Positions 41,757 to 49,174 of a stretch of DNA of 64,000 bases are shown piece by piece. Made by a program: the position numbers and the translations under genes. This DNA comes from CAIKZD01 sp041675165 (lineage in GTDB: Bacteria; Patescibacteriota; Minisyncoccia; Moranbacterales; UBA2206). Where the stretch lies: the NCBI GenBank assembly GCA_041675165.1, contig JBAYUI010000001.1:18577-82576 (forward strand). The letters are read 5' to 3'. Position 1 is the stretch's first letter. Every line of letters starts with the position of its first letter. Under the pieces are notes generated by a model. The model was not told the DNA's origin and did not search any database. It worked only from the letters and a program-made list of their open reading frames with translations.

Positions 41757-41757
41757 A

Positions 41758-42651
41758 ATGACCCTATATACTCAATCCGATAAAAACGTCCGTCTCACTT
41801 GGGCCTACATCACCGGCTTTTTGGTTTTTGTGATGGCCGTCGGCTATGTTTTTGCCGGAGCGATGGGCAACAGTGTGATCTTGTATATCGCCGTGGCATT
41901 TTCTATTATCATGAGCTTTGCCTCCTATTGGTGGAGCGATAAGATAGTTCTTTCAATGTCTAAGGCCAAACTGATTGATCACGCAGCCAATCCTGAAATT
42001 TATCACTTAGTAGAAAATTTGTGCATCACGGCCGGCTTGCCGGTGCCTAAAATATATATTATTGAAGACAGCTCGCCGAACGCTTTCGCGACGGGCAGGG
42101 ATCCCGAACATGGCGTAGTGTGTCTTACGACGGGGATAATCGCTAAACTGGAAAAAATAGAACTGGAAGGAGTTATCGCGCATGAATTGTCGCACATCGG
42201 GAACCGCGACATCTTGCTTTCCACAGTTGTCGTGGTTCTGGTGGGATTTGTGACACTCTTGGCTGATTGGTTCCGCAACTGGGCATTTTTCGGCGGGCGA
42301 GGGCGGAGTGATGATAATGAAAATGGACAATTGCGTTTGATCCTCATTGTCATGGCGGTCATTCTTTCTGTCCTGGCACCGATTGCGGCCCTTATGATGC
42401 AGATGGCTATCTCGCGTAAGCGCGAATTCTTAGCGGATGCCAATGGAGCGCTGCTCACGCGTTATCCGGAAGGCTTGGCGCGAGCTCTTGAAAAAATATC
42501 AGCCGATCCGGCACCCCTCAAAGAAGCTAATCGCGCCACCGCCCACCTGTTTATCAGCAATCCTTTCCGTGGCAAGAATGTATCGAAACTTTTCATGACC
42601 CATCCACCGATTGAGGAGCGGGTAAAGATCTTGCGGAAAATGTCGATCTGA
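41758..42651 (+). CDS. htpX: Membrane metalloprotease HtpX
   Basis: The protein has 298 residues from the ATG at 41758. The open frame continues upstream to 41704, but those codons come from the repeat (MGFELYLTFDIS) and were rejected. Two N-terminal membrane helices, then the zinc motif HELSH (~142-146) with GNRDILLS, two further helices, and RKREFLADANGALLTRYPEGLARAL with the third zinc ligand Glu; FMTHPPIEERV ends it. HtpX degrades misfolded membrane proteins. There is no ribosome site because repeat DNA abuts the ATG. Confidence 0.93.
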   Translation: MTLYTQSDKNVRLTWAYITGFLVFVMAVGYVFAGAMGNSVILYIAVAFSIIMSFASYWWSDKIVLSMSKAKLIDHAANPEIYHLVENLCITAGLPVPKIYIIEDSSPNAFATGRDPEHGVVCLTTGIIAKLEKIELEGVIAHELSHIGNRDILLSTVVVVLVGFVTLLADWFRNWAFFGGRGRSDDNENGQLRLILIVMAVILSVLAPIAALMMQMAISRKREFLADANGALLTRYPEGLARALEKISADPAPLKEANRATAHLFISNPFRGKNVSKLFMTHPPIEERVKILRKMSI

Positions 42652-42788
42652 TCGCGGCGCATATTTTTCCAAATAGTAGGATGGATATAGGAGGAACTTA
42701 GGGGATAATAATAGCTAAGAAGTGATATATATGCTAGACTAAGGATAGAGAAAAAATAAAATCACTTAAAATAGAACGGAGGTGTAAT

Positions 42789-43172
42789 ATGGAAGAACAA
42801 AAAAATCAGGAACAAAACCAAGCGTCAAATCCAGCTTCAGTAGCGGGTGCGCCAGAAAGCAGTGACGCGGAAAAGAACAAATTGATGGCGATTGTGGGAT
42901 ATATTTTGCCTATTCTTTTCTTTGTCCCCCTCATCAATGAGGCATCGAAGAACAGTCCTTTCGCCAAGTTCCACGCCAATCAACAATTAGTCCTTCTTAT
43001 TGCCGCCATAGTTGTGGATATTGTCGGCAGCATCATCCCGCTTATCGGTTGGTTCATAATCTTGCCGCTCGGTACTGTAGCTATCGTAGTGTTGGCAATT
43101 CTCGGAATTGTTAGCGCCTCTAAAGGTGAAACAAAACCTTTGCCAATGATCGGTGGATTCAAAATCATCTAG
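42789..43172 (+). CDS. Tic20/DUF4870-like membrane protein
   Basis: The protein has 127 residues behind a strong ribosome site (CGGAGGTG). A ~30-residue Glu/Gln/Asn-rich N-terminus precedes three membrane segments with the family pattern AIVGYILPILFFVPLI, SPFAKFHANQQLVLLI and the closing GWFIILP helix. The function of this family in bacteria is unknown. It has its own terminator (43193-43225). Confidence 0.8.
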   Translation: MEEQKNQEQNQASNPASVAGAPESSDAEKNKLMAIVGYILPILFFVPLINEASKNSPFAKFHANQQLVLLIAAIVVDIVGSIIPLIGWFIILPLGTVAIVVLAILGIVSASKGETKPLPMIGGFKII

Positions 43173-43192
43173 TTGCAAGTTTCCTTATCTGA

Positions 43193-43225
43193 AAACAGCC
43201 CTGTTGTAAGCGGGGCTGTTTTTGT
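43193..43225 (+). terminator. Intrinsic terminator
   Basis: AACAGCCC (43194-43201) pairs with GGGCTGTT (43213-43220), then TTTG. Confidence 0.75.
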
Positions 43226-43237
43226 TTCGCTCGGATG

Positions 43238-43246
43238 TGATATAAT
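43238..43246 (+). promoter_or_regulatory. Extended -10 promoter of pyk
   Basis: TGA followed by TATAAT (43241-43246); leader ~37 bases. Confidence 0.5.
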
Positions 43247-43289
43247 AGGACTGAACGAATATAAAAAATTTAGAAAATAATATTTGAAT

Positions 43290-44768
43290 ATGATGAAAAG
43301 AACAAAAATTGTTGCAACTATCGGTCCGGCCACGGCTTCTAAGGAAAAAATAAGGCAATTAATCGAAGCCGGTATGAATGTGGCGAGGATCAATTTTTCC
43401 CATGGCGACCATACTTCAAACGGTTTGATCATAAGCCATATAAAACAGATACGGCAAGAGATGGGCGTGCCGGTCGGCATTATGGCGGACCTGCAAGGGC
43501 CGAGGATCCGGACGGTGGTCGGGGCGGACGTAGAAATAGAAAAAGGAAAACGTGTCATAGTTGTCGATGGACTGAATAGTGATCAGATCATAAATCCGCG
43601 ATTTTTGGTGGCCAAACAGATATCGGAGTCTGAATTGAAAAAATGTCAGGTGATAGGTCTGGATTGGAAAGGTATTACGGCTGACATTGAGATGGGTAAT
43701 GAGATCCTGATCGAAGACGGACTGATGAAGGTCATTGTAGTGGAGAAATACAAAGACTATCTGGTGGCGCGCGTGAAAGATGGCGGCATCGTCAAGAATC
43801 ATAAAGGCGTTAACATTCCGGATGCTAAGCTGAATGTCGGCGTGGTGACGGAAAAAGATGAGTGTGATCTGAAATTTGCCTTGCAACAGGATGTAGATTT
43901 CATCGCCTTGTCTTTCGTCAGCAACGCGGAGGAGATTTTGGAAGTGAAAGAAAAAATAAAAAAAATCTTGGGCTCGTCGGCGCATCCACCCTTGATTGTT
44001 TCCAAAATCGAAAGGAAAGAAGCTATTAAGAATATCCTGGAGATTATCCGCGCCACGGATATCATTATGGTGGCGCGCGGAGATCTGGGTATTGAAATGG
44101 AAGAAAGCCGCGTGGTCATCTATCAAAAAGAGATTACGGCCAGATGTCTGCGCTCTGCTACGCCGGTTATTGTAGCCACGCAGATGCTCAATTCGATGAT
44201 TGAAAATCCGCGTCCGACGCGGGCAGAAGTGAGTGATGTTTCGAACGCGGTCATCGATCATACTGATTCAGTGATGCTTTCCGGTGAAACGGCCAACGGT
44301 AAATATCCGATCGAGTCCGTCAAAATAATGAAAGAAATCATTATGAACACGGAAAAATCACCTTTCGATTTTCTGGTGCATGGGTTTTTGAAAGATGAGG
44401 AATCTTCGGTTTCGGCCGCCATTGCCCACAGTGCCCACGAGCTTTCCAAAGACACACACGCGGTGGCTATCGTGGCAGCCAGTGTGAGTGGTTTTACGGC
44501 GCGGATGATTACGCGTCATCGGCCGAATAATTCAGTCTTTGTCATCACGAACAATATCAAGACCCATCATCAGCTGAGCTTGGTGTGGGGTGTGGAAAGT
44601 TTCGTCCTGCCAGAATGCAAGGATTTGGATGAATTGATCGATCGCTCGGTAGAGGCTTTGGAAAAAAATAAAAAAGTTAAATCCAAAGATAAATTAATTA
44701 TGGTGGCCGGCCGCCCAGGGATCGCCAAGGAGCATATGAGCCTGATAAAAGTGGAAGAAGTTAAATGA
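43290..44768 (+). CDS. pyk: Pyruvate kinase
   Basis: The protein has 492 residues from the ATG at 43290 (a TTG at 43284 is less likely). RTKIVATIGPAT, ARINFSHGDH, ADLQGPRIRT, the flexible B domain, SKIERKEAIKN, MVARGDLGIEM, TQMLNSMIENPRPTRAEVSDV and MLSGETANGKYP mark a complete enzyme that makes ATP and pyruvate from PEP. The C-terminal regulatory domain ends normally, without a PEP-utiliser extension. It is followed by ppsA, so both directions of the PEP-pyruvate step are encoded side by side. Confidence 0.97.
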   Translation: MMKRTKIVATIGPATASKEKIRQLIEAGMNVARINFSHGDHTSNGLIISHIKQIRQEMGVPVGIMADLQGPRIRTVVGADVEIEKGKRVIVVDGLNSDQIINPRFLVAKQISESELKKCQVIGLDWKGITADIEMGNEILIEDGLMKVIVVEKYKDYLVARVKDGGIVKNHKGVNIPDAKLNVGVVTEKDECDLKFALQQDVDFIALSFVSNAEEILEVKEKIKKILGSSAHPPLIVSKIERKEAIKNILEIIRATDIIMVARGDLGIEMEESRVVIYQKEITARCLRSATPVIVATQMLNSMIENPRPTRAEVSDVSNAVIDHTDSVMLSGETANGKYPIESVKIMKEIIMNTEKSPFDFLVHGFLKDEESSVSAAIAHSAHELSKDTHAVAIVAASVSGFTARMITRHRPNNSVFVITNNIKTHHQLSLVWGVESFVLPECKDLDELIDRSVEALEKNKKVKSKDKLIMVAGRPGIAKEHMSLIKVEEVK

Positions 44769-44794
44769 TAGCTTTGGAAAAATGGATATGTACG

Positions 44795-44830
44795 GTAAGG
44801 CCGGGGCATTGTCTTGGCCTTACTGCTTTT
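44795..44830 (+). terminator. Terminator after pyk
   Basis: GTAAGGCC (44795-44802) pairs with GGCCTTAC (44816-44823), then a T-rich run. Confidence 0.7.
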
Positions 44831-44845
44831 TATTTTGTATTTTTG

Positions 44846-44854
44846 TGGTATAAT
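44846..44854 (+). promoter_or_regulatory. Extended -10 promoter of ppsA
   Basis: TGG plus TATAAT (44849-44854), no clear -35; the leader contains TTAACATTTTAGCATTTTAA (44874-44893), a word set also found at 524-551. Confidence 0.5.
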
Positions 44855-44951
44855 AAGAAAACAAAATACAAGGTTAACATTTTAGCATTTTAACATATAA
44901 ATTTTTTAAATAAATAAAAAATAAAAATATAATAAAAAATAAATAAAAAAT

Positions 44952-47414
44952 ATGGCTATCGTCAAAAAAATAAAAAGCCGGAAGAACCAATTCATACTCT
45001 GGTTCAACGAAACAGGAATCAAGGACATCGAACTGGTGGGCGGCAAGAATGCTTCACTTGGTGAGATGTATTCCAATTTGCGAAAAAAAGGCATTCGGGT
45101 GCCGGACGGGTTTGCCGTGACGAGCAAGGCTTATCGCTATTTCATCGCGGAAAACGGGCTGGATGCCAAGATCCAAAAAATTCTAAAAGGCTTGGATACG
45201 GGCAATATGGCCAACTTGGCCAAGCGCGGTTATCAGATCCGGGAAGCTATTCTTTTGGCTCAATTTCCCAATGATCTGCGGAATGAAATCGTGGAAAATT
45301 ATGCCAAACTTTCCCGTGAATATATCCGGCATAAAGATTTCCGGATTACTTGGGAAAAAGATGATCATACCAATCATTTCGCCGGCGGCGTGGACACGGC
45401 GGTGCGATCCAGCGCGACAGCGGAAGATTTAGTGGACGCTTCTTTTGCCGGACAGCAGGAGTCATATTTGAATGTCATTGGCGAATATCAGTTGCTCGAA
45501 TCTATCAAGAAATGTTTTTCTTCACTTTTCACTGACCGCGCGATATCATATCGTGTAGACAAGGGCTTCGACCATTTTGCCATCGCTCTTTCAGTGGGGG
45601 TGCAGAAAATGGTACGTTCAGATGAAGCGGCCAGTGGCGTGATGTTCACGATCGACACTGAATCCGGTTTTCAAGATGCCGTCGTGATCAACAGTTCTTG
45701 GGGCTTGGGGGAGAATATTGTAAAAGGCAAGGTTACGCCGGATGAATTTATCGTGCACAAACCGACCTTGAAAGCCGGTTTCGAATCGATAATAGAAAGA
45801 AAGATGGGCAGCAAGGCGAACAAGCTGATTTACAGCGTAGGCGGAAATTCTTCCACGCAGAATGTGAGCGTGCCATCGGAAGATCGCAAGAAATTCTCTC
45901 TTACCGATAGTGAAATAATCGATCTGGCCAAGTGGGGGATGCAGATCGAAGAGCATTACAAAAAACCGATGGATATCGAGTGGGCGAAAGACGGTCGTAC
46001 CAAGGAGCTTTTTATCGTGCAGGCCAGACCGGAAACCGTACAATCGCAAAAAGATGTGCAAGTATTGGAAGAATATGTCCTGAAGAATAAAGGGAAAGGA
46101 AAAATATTGACTAGTGGATCAGCAGTGGGGAACAAGATCGGCAGCGGCAAGGCGAATGTCATCAAAAATGTGGCCAAGATCGCTCAGTTCAAAAAAGGTG
46201 AAGTGTTGGTGACTGAAATGACCGATCCGGATTGGGAGCCGATTATGAAGATTGCTAGCGCGATTGTGACCAATTCCGGCGGGAGGACTTCTCATGCGGC
46301 CATAGTGAGCCGAGAACTCGGCATTCCCTGTGTAGTGGGCGCGGGCAATGCCACGCGAGTCATTAGGGACGGCCAAGCCGTGACTGTCAGTTGCGCGGAA
46401 GGGGAAGCGGGCGTGGTCTATGATGGCCTGTTGGATTTTGCGATCAAAACGACCAATCTCAAGGTGCTCAAAAAGACCAAAACAAAAATAATGTTGAACG
46501 TCGGCAATCCCGAACAGGCTTTCGATTTGTCCTTCATTCCCAATGATGGCGTGGGCTTGGCGCGGGAAGAGTTCATCATTACGGAATATATCAAGATCCA
46601 TCCGATGGCGCTCAAACATTACGCGAAAATAACCGACAAGGAAGTGAGGAAAAAGATTGATGATCTGACCGTGGGATATCCCGACAAAGAAGAGTTTTTC
46701 GTTTCCAAGCTGGCGGAAGGTATCGGTCGGATCGGGGCGGCCTTCTATCCGAAAGACGTAATCGTGAGGCTTTCCGATTTCAAGACGAACGAATATTCCA
46801 CCTTGATCGGCGGCAAAGATTTTGAACCGAAAGAAGAGAATCCGATGATCGGCTGGCGCGGAGCTTCGCGCTATTACGATCCTGATTATATGGAAGGATT
46901 CGAGCTGGAATGCAAGGCTTTCAAAAAGGTGCGAGAAGTGATGGGGCTTAAGAACGTGAAGATTATGGTGCCATTCTGCCGTACGATCAAAGAAGGGGAG
47001 GCGGTTCTGGCTCAGATGAAACGTCATGGATTGGAGCGTGGTAAGAACGGCTTAGAAGTGTATGTGATGTGTGAGATTCCGGCCAATGTCATCTTGGCGA
47101 ATGAATTTTCCGCCATCTTCGATGGATTTTCCATCGGATCGAACGACCTCACCCAGCTCACACTGGGAGTGGATCGCGATAGTGCCAAAGTGGCGCATGT
47201 CTACGACGAGAGGAATGAAGCAGTGAAAGAACTCATCCGCCAAGTGATCCACAAGGCGCACAAATGTAATCGTAAAGTTGGCATCTGCGGCCAAGCCCCT
47301 TCTGATTTTCTCGATTTTGCCACGTTTTTGGTGGAGGAGGGCATTGATTCCATCTCCCTTAACCCCGATACGGTCATTAAGACTTCCATCGCCATTGCAA
47401 AGATTGAGAAATAG
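44952..47414 (+). CDS. ppsA: Phosphoenolpyruvate synthase
   Basis: The protein has 820 residues. The N-terminal ATP-grasp domain has ELVGGKNASLGEMY, RSSATAEDLVDASFAGQQES and DIEWAKDG. The phosphohistidine domain has TNSGGRTSHAAIVSRELGIP (catalytic His ~448). The C-terminal TIM barrel has VGLAREEFI, FSIGSNDLTQLTLGVDRDS and GICGQAPSDF with the catalytic Cys. This is PEP synthase, not pyruvate phosphate dikinase. It makes PEP from pyruvate with ATP to AMP plus Pi. Its placement after pyk suggests an energy or gluconeogenic switch. Confidence 0.95.
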   Translation: MAIVKKIKSRKNQFILWFNETGIKDIELVGGKNASLGEMYSNLRKKGIRVPDGFAVTSKAYRYFIAENGLDAKIQKILKGLDTGNMANLAKRGYQIREAILLAQFPNDLRNEIVENYAKLSREYIRHKDFRITWEKDDHTNHFAGGVDTAVRSSATAEDLVDASFAGQQESYLNVIGEYQLLESIKKCFSSLFTDRAISYRVDKGFDHFAIALSVGVQKMVRSDEAASGVMFTIDTESGFQDAVVINSSWGLGENIVKGKVTPDEFIVHKPTLKAGFESIIERKMGSKANKLIYSVGGNSSTQNVSVPSEDRKKFSLTDSEIIDLAKWGMQIEEHYKKPMDIEWAKDGRTKELFIVQARPETVQSQKDVQVLEEYVLKNKGKGKILTSGSAVGNKIGSGKANVIKNVAKIAQFKKGEVLVTEMTDPDWEPIMKIASAIVTNSGGRTSHAAIVSRELGIPCVVGAGNATRVIRDGQAVTVSCAEGEAGVVYDGLLDFAIKTTNLKVLKKTKTKIMLNVGNPEQAFDLSFIPNDGVGLAREEFIITEYIKIHPMALKHYAKITDKEVRKKIDDLTVGYPDKEEFFVSKLAEGIGRIGAAFYPKDVIVRLSDFKTNEYSTLIGGKDFEPKEENPMIGWRGASRYYDPDYMEGFELECKAFKKVREVMGLKNVKIMVPFCRTIKEGEAVLAQMKRHGLERGKNGLEVYVMCEIPANVILANEFSAIFDGFSIGSNDLTQLTLGVDRDSAKVAHVYDERNEAVKELIRQVIHKAHKCNRKVGICGQAPSDFLDFATFLVEEGIDSISLNPDTVIKTSIAIAKIEK

Positions 47415-47427
47415 AAAAATACTGTAG

Positions 47428-47447
47428 AGACGCGATTTATCGCGTCT
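47428..47447. repeat. Palindrome AGACGCGATTTATCGCGTCT
   Basis: Nine-base arms. This GAGACGCGAT...ATCGCGTCT word is dispersed in many bacterial genomes (from memory). It lies just after ppsA. Confidence 0.6.
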
Positions 47448-47500
47448 TGAGGGGGACGCAAGCCAGAGGTTGAAATTATTTTCATTTATTGCTAGGATAT

Positions 47501-47528
47501 AAAGCGAGGCTGAATCAGGCCTCGCTTT
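47501..47528. terminator. Hairpin after ppsA
   Basis: AAAGCGAGGC, 8-base loop, GCCTCGCTTT; only a short T-run follows. Confidence 0.5.
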
Positions 47529-47542
47529 AAGTATAAAAATAC

Positions 47543-47628
47543 GGAGAGTTCGCATAGTTGGTCTAGTGCGCACGCTTGGAAAGCGTGTGTGTCGCAAGGC
47601 ACCGAGGGTTCGAATCCCTCACTCTCCG
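47543..47628 (+). tRNA. tRNA-Ser (anticodon GGA)
   Basis: Acceptor GGAGAGT pairs with ACTCTCC. Anticodon arm CACGC, loop TTGGAAA, GCGTG gives anticodon GGA. A long variable arm (GTGTCGCAAGGCAC) is typical of class II tRNA-Ser. T arm GAGGG-TTCGAAT-CCCTC. Discriminator G is followed by CCT, so the CCA end is not encoded, unlike tRNA-Gly in this window. Confidence 0.92.
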
Positions 47629-47629
47629 C

Positions 47630-47850
47630 CTTTGCTCGCCGTAGCGAGCTACGGTCGTGTGTCGCCATAGCTTTAGCGACGGCACACGGACAAAGTCCGC
47701 AAGTAGCTTGTGAAGGCGAGTTTCGTCCGCATAAAAAAGACAAGGTCCGCTGAAGTTCGCGAAGGCGAAATTCGCCTGCGGTCGCGGACTTCGATCGCAT
47801 ACGGCCATATTTTTGGCGACGGTGCACTAGGAAAAGCCGCTCTTATGCGG
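47630..47850. repeat. Cluster of GC-rich palindromes after tRNA-Ser
   Basis: CCGTAGC-GA-GCTACGG lies near 47639-47654; GTCGC...GCGAC and several overlapping words on the theme GGTCCGC, GAAGTTCGCGAAGGCGAAAT and TCGCGGAC follow. Base composition is far more GC-rich than the flanks. All ORFs here are shadows; I see no gene. Confidence 0.6.
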
Positions 47851-47860
47851 TTTGTTTTTT
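47832..47860 (+). terminator. Terminator closing the tRNA-Ser region
   Basis: AAAGCCGC pairs with GCGGTTT (one bulge), followed by GTTTTTTT. Confidence 0.6.
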
Positions 47861-47862
47861 TA

Positions 47863-47871
47863 TGGTATAAT
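47863..47871 (+). promoter_or_regulatory. Extended -10 promoter of the sensory operon
   Basis: TGG plus TATAAT (47866-47871). Start ~47878, leader ~20 bases before 47897. Confidence 0.55.
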
Positions 47872-47896
47872 AATCTCATAAGAAGTAAAAAAAAAT

Positions 47897-48106
47897 ATGT
47901 CTGATATAAAAGAAGACAGCCTGAAAGTAATTGAAAAACATTTCGGTCAAAAAATTTCAGAATTGTACAAGGCTAATTTTGAGGATAAAGAGGACAAGGT
48001 AGTCTTGATAATGATGCGAGAACTCCTGTTGGATTATCTGGGGGAAGAGCAGGCCCAAAAAGAGCTATTGGAAATAAATAATTCATCCAATCAAAATGAA
48101 AAATAA
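47897..48106 (+). CDS. Small acidic protein, first gene of the sensory operon
   Basis: The protein has 69 residues, highly charged and predicted helical (VIEKHFGQKISELYKANFEDKED is the start of its core). No family was recognised. It overlaps the 7TM gene by 11 bases, which argues that it is translated. It could be a partner protein of the signalling system downstream. Confidence 0.65.
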   Translation: MSDIKEDSLKVIEKHFGQKISELYKANFEDKEDKVVLIMMRELLLDYLGEEQAQKELLEINNSSNQNEK

Positions 48107-48917
48107 TATAATCGTCAAAATGCTTCTGGCTGTAATTTTTTTTGTCATCACTATTGAGTATATCTTGGGTGATCCGATGTCTTTGCTCAGTGCGACCATT
48201 TATCTGGCGGCTCCATTGGTCTATATGGCAAGCAGTTTTTATGTTGCTCGGCTCTATGGGCATGGCAATAAGACCGGAGAAGCATTATTCTTCGTCTTTC
48301 TGGGTGCTTCCTTTTGGTTTTTGGGCGAGGTGATTTGGTATATATTGAAGTTTTTTATGCACGCGGAGCCATTTCCTTCCATAGCGGACGTCTTTTTCCT
48401 CTTGGCCTATCCGTTGTTCTTCGTGGCTATCTACAAGGGATTAGGACACGTGAAAGATGATTGGAAGAAGATAAAAAAATCGACCATTATCTTCAATGTC
48501 ATACTGGCGATATTTTTGACAGGTGTTGTTTCGTATTGGGGGATCTATAGCGCCTATGATCCGGAACTTGGAATTTCAGAAAATATATTCGCTATGAGTT
48601 ATGGAGTGGGCGATCTGTTCCTTGTTTTCGGGCTGCTGTGGGCCGTTTCTCTGGTGAGCATTTATGGGAAAGGAAAATTGGGCAGATTCTGGAATATTAT
48701 GACGGGTGGCGTGCTACTATATCTGGTCGCGGACATATTGTTCGCTATGTTCCAAAGTGAATATCTGGGCGGCTTCCAATTATACGGTTATATCGACATC
48801 ATCTGGATGGCCAGTTATTTCGTTCTGGCCTATGGCTTATTGGAAAACGCGCTCGTAGTCAATGCGATCCAAGAAAAGATGGAAAAAAGCCCACTAGCGG
48901 CCGAAAATTTGAAATAA
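48096..48917 (+). CDS. Seven-helix membrane sensor-like protein
   Basis: The protein has 273 residues with about seven to eight membrane helices and no soluble output domain. The segment PFPSIADVFFLLAYPLFFVAIYKG is typical of the 7TM sensory modules found at the N-terminus of diguanylate cyclases and kinases (PSxADxFYLxxYP). Here the module stands alone and may act through the kinase encoded 2.4 kb downstream. It overlaps the previous gene and is 18 bases from the next. Confidence 0.7.
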   Translation: MKNNIIVKMLLAVIFFVITIEYILGDPMSLLSATIYLAAPLVYMASSFYVARLYGHGNKTGEALFFVFLGASFWFLGEVIWYILKFFMHAEPFPSIADVFFLLAYPLFFVAIYKGLGHVKDDWKKIKKSTIIFNVILAIFLTGVVSYWGIYSAYDPELGISENIFAMSYGVGDLFLVFGLLWAVSLVSIYGKGKLGRFWNIMTGGVLLYLVADILFAMFQSEYLGGFQLYGYIDIIWMASYFVLAYGLLENALVVNAIQEKMEKSPLAAENLK

Positions 48918-48935
48918 GCATAAAATATTTTCAGC

Positions 48936-49169
48936 ATGGAAAAAATCGTGAAAGAAGGTGTTTCTAGAAGAGTAAAAATTTTTTTGGGTATGGAAGAGTT
49001 GAAAGTTTTTGTTTTCTTCTTGAACATCTTGATCTTAAGCTGGCCTTTCGTGACTTATGCGGGTAATCGGACCGTGCATTTTCCTTTCGTTTATTTTTTT
49101 TCAGTGTGGTTAGCACTGATATTTTTTCTTCTTATTTCTCACTTGGGGAACGATAAGCCTAAAGATTAA
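48936..49169 (+). CDS. Small two-helix membrane protein before the SSS transporter
   Basis: The protein has 77 residues with two hydrophobic helices (VFVFFLNILILSWPFVTYAG; FPFVYFFSVWLALIFFLLIS). Its size, topology and position 5 bases before a sodium:solute symporter gene match the small DUF4212/DUF997-like subunits often encoded before SSS-family proteins. It is probably a subunit of the SSS-STAC protein. Confidence 0.7.
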   Translation: MEKIVKEGVSRRVKIFLGMEELKVFVFFLNILILSWPFVTYAGNRTVHFPFVYFFSVWLALIFFLLISHLGNDKPKD

Positions 49170-49174
49170 AAATT

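Noticed and set aside
41704..41757. Earlier in-frame start for htpX
   Set aside because: The 18 extra residues come from the inverted repeat; HtpX proteins begin close to the first membrane helix.
47492..47827. Several overlapping minus-strand ORFs around tRNA-Ser
   Set aside because: They cover the tRNA and the palindrome cluster; they are by-products of the GC-rich repeats.
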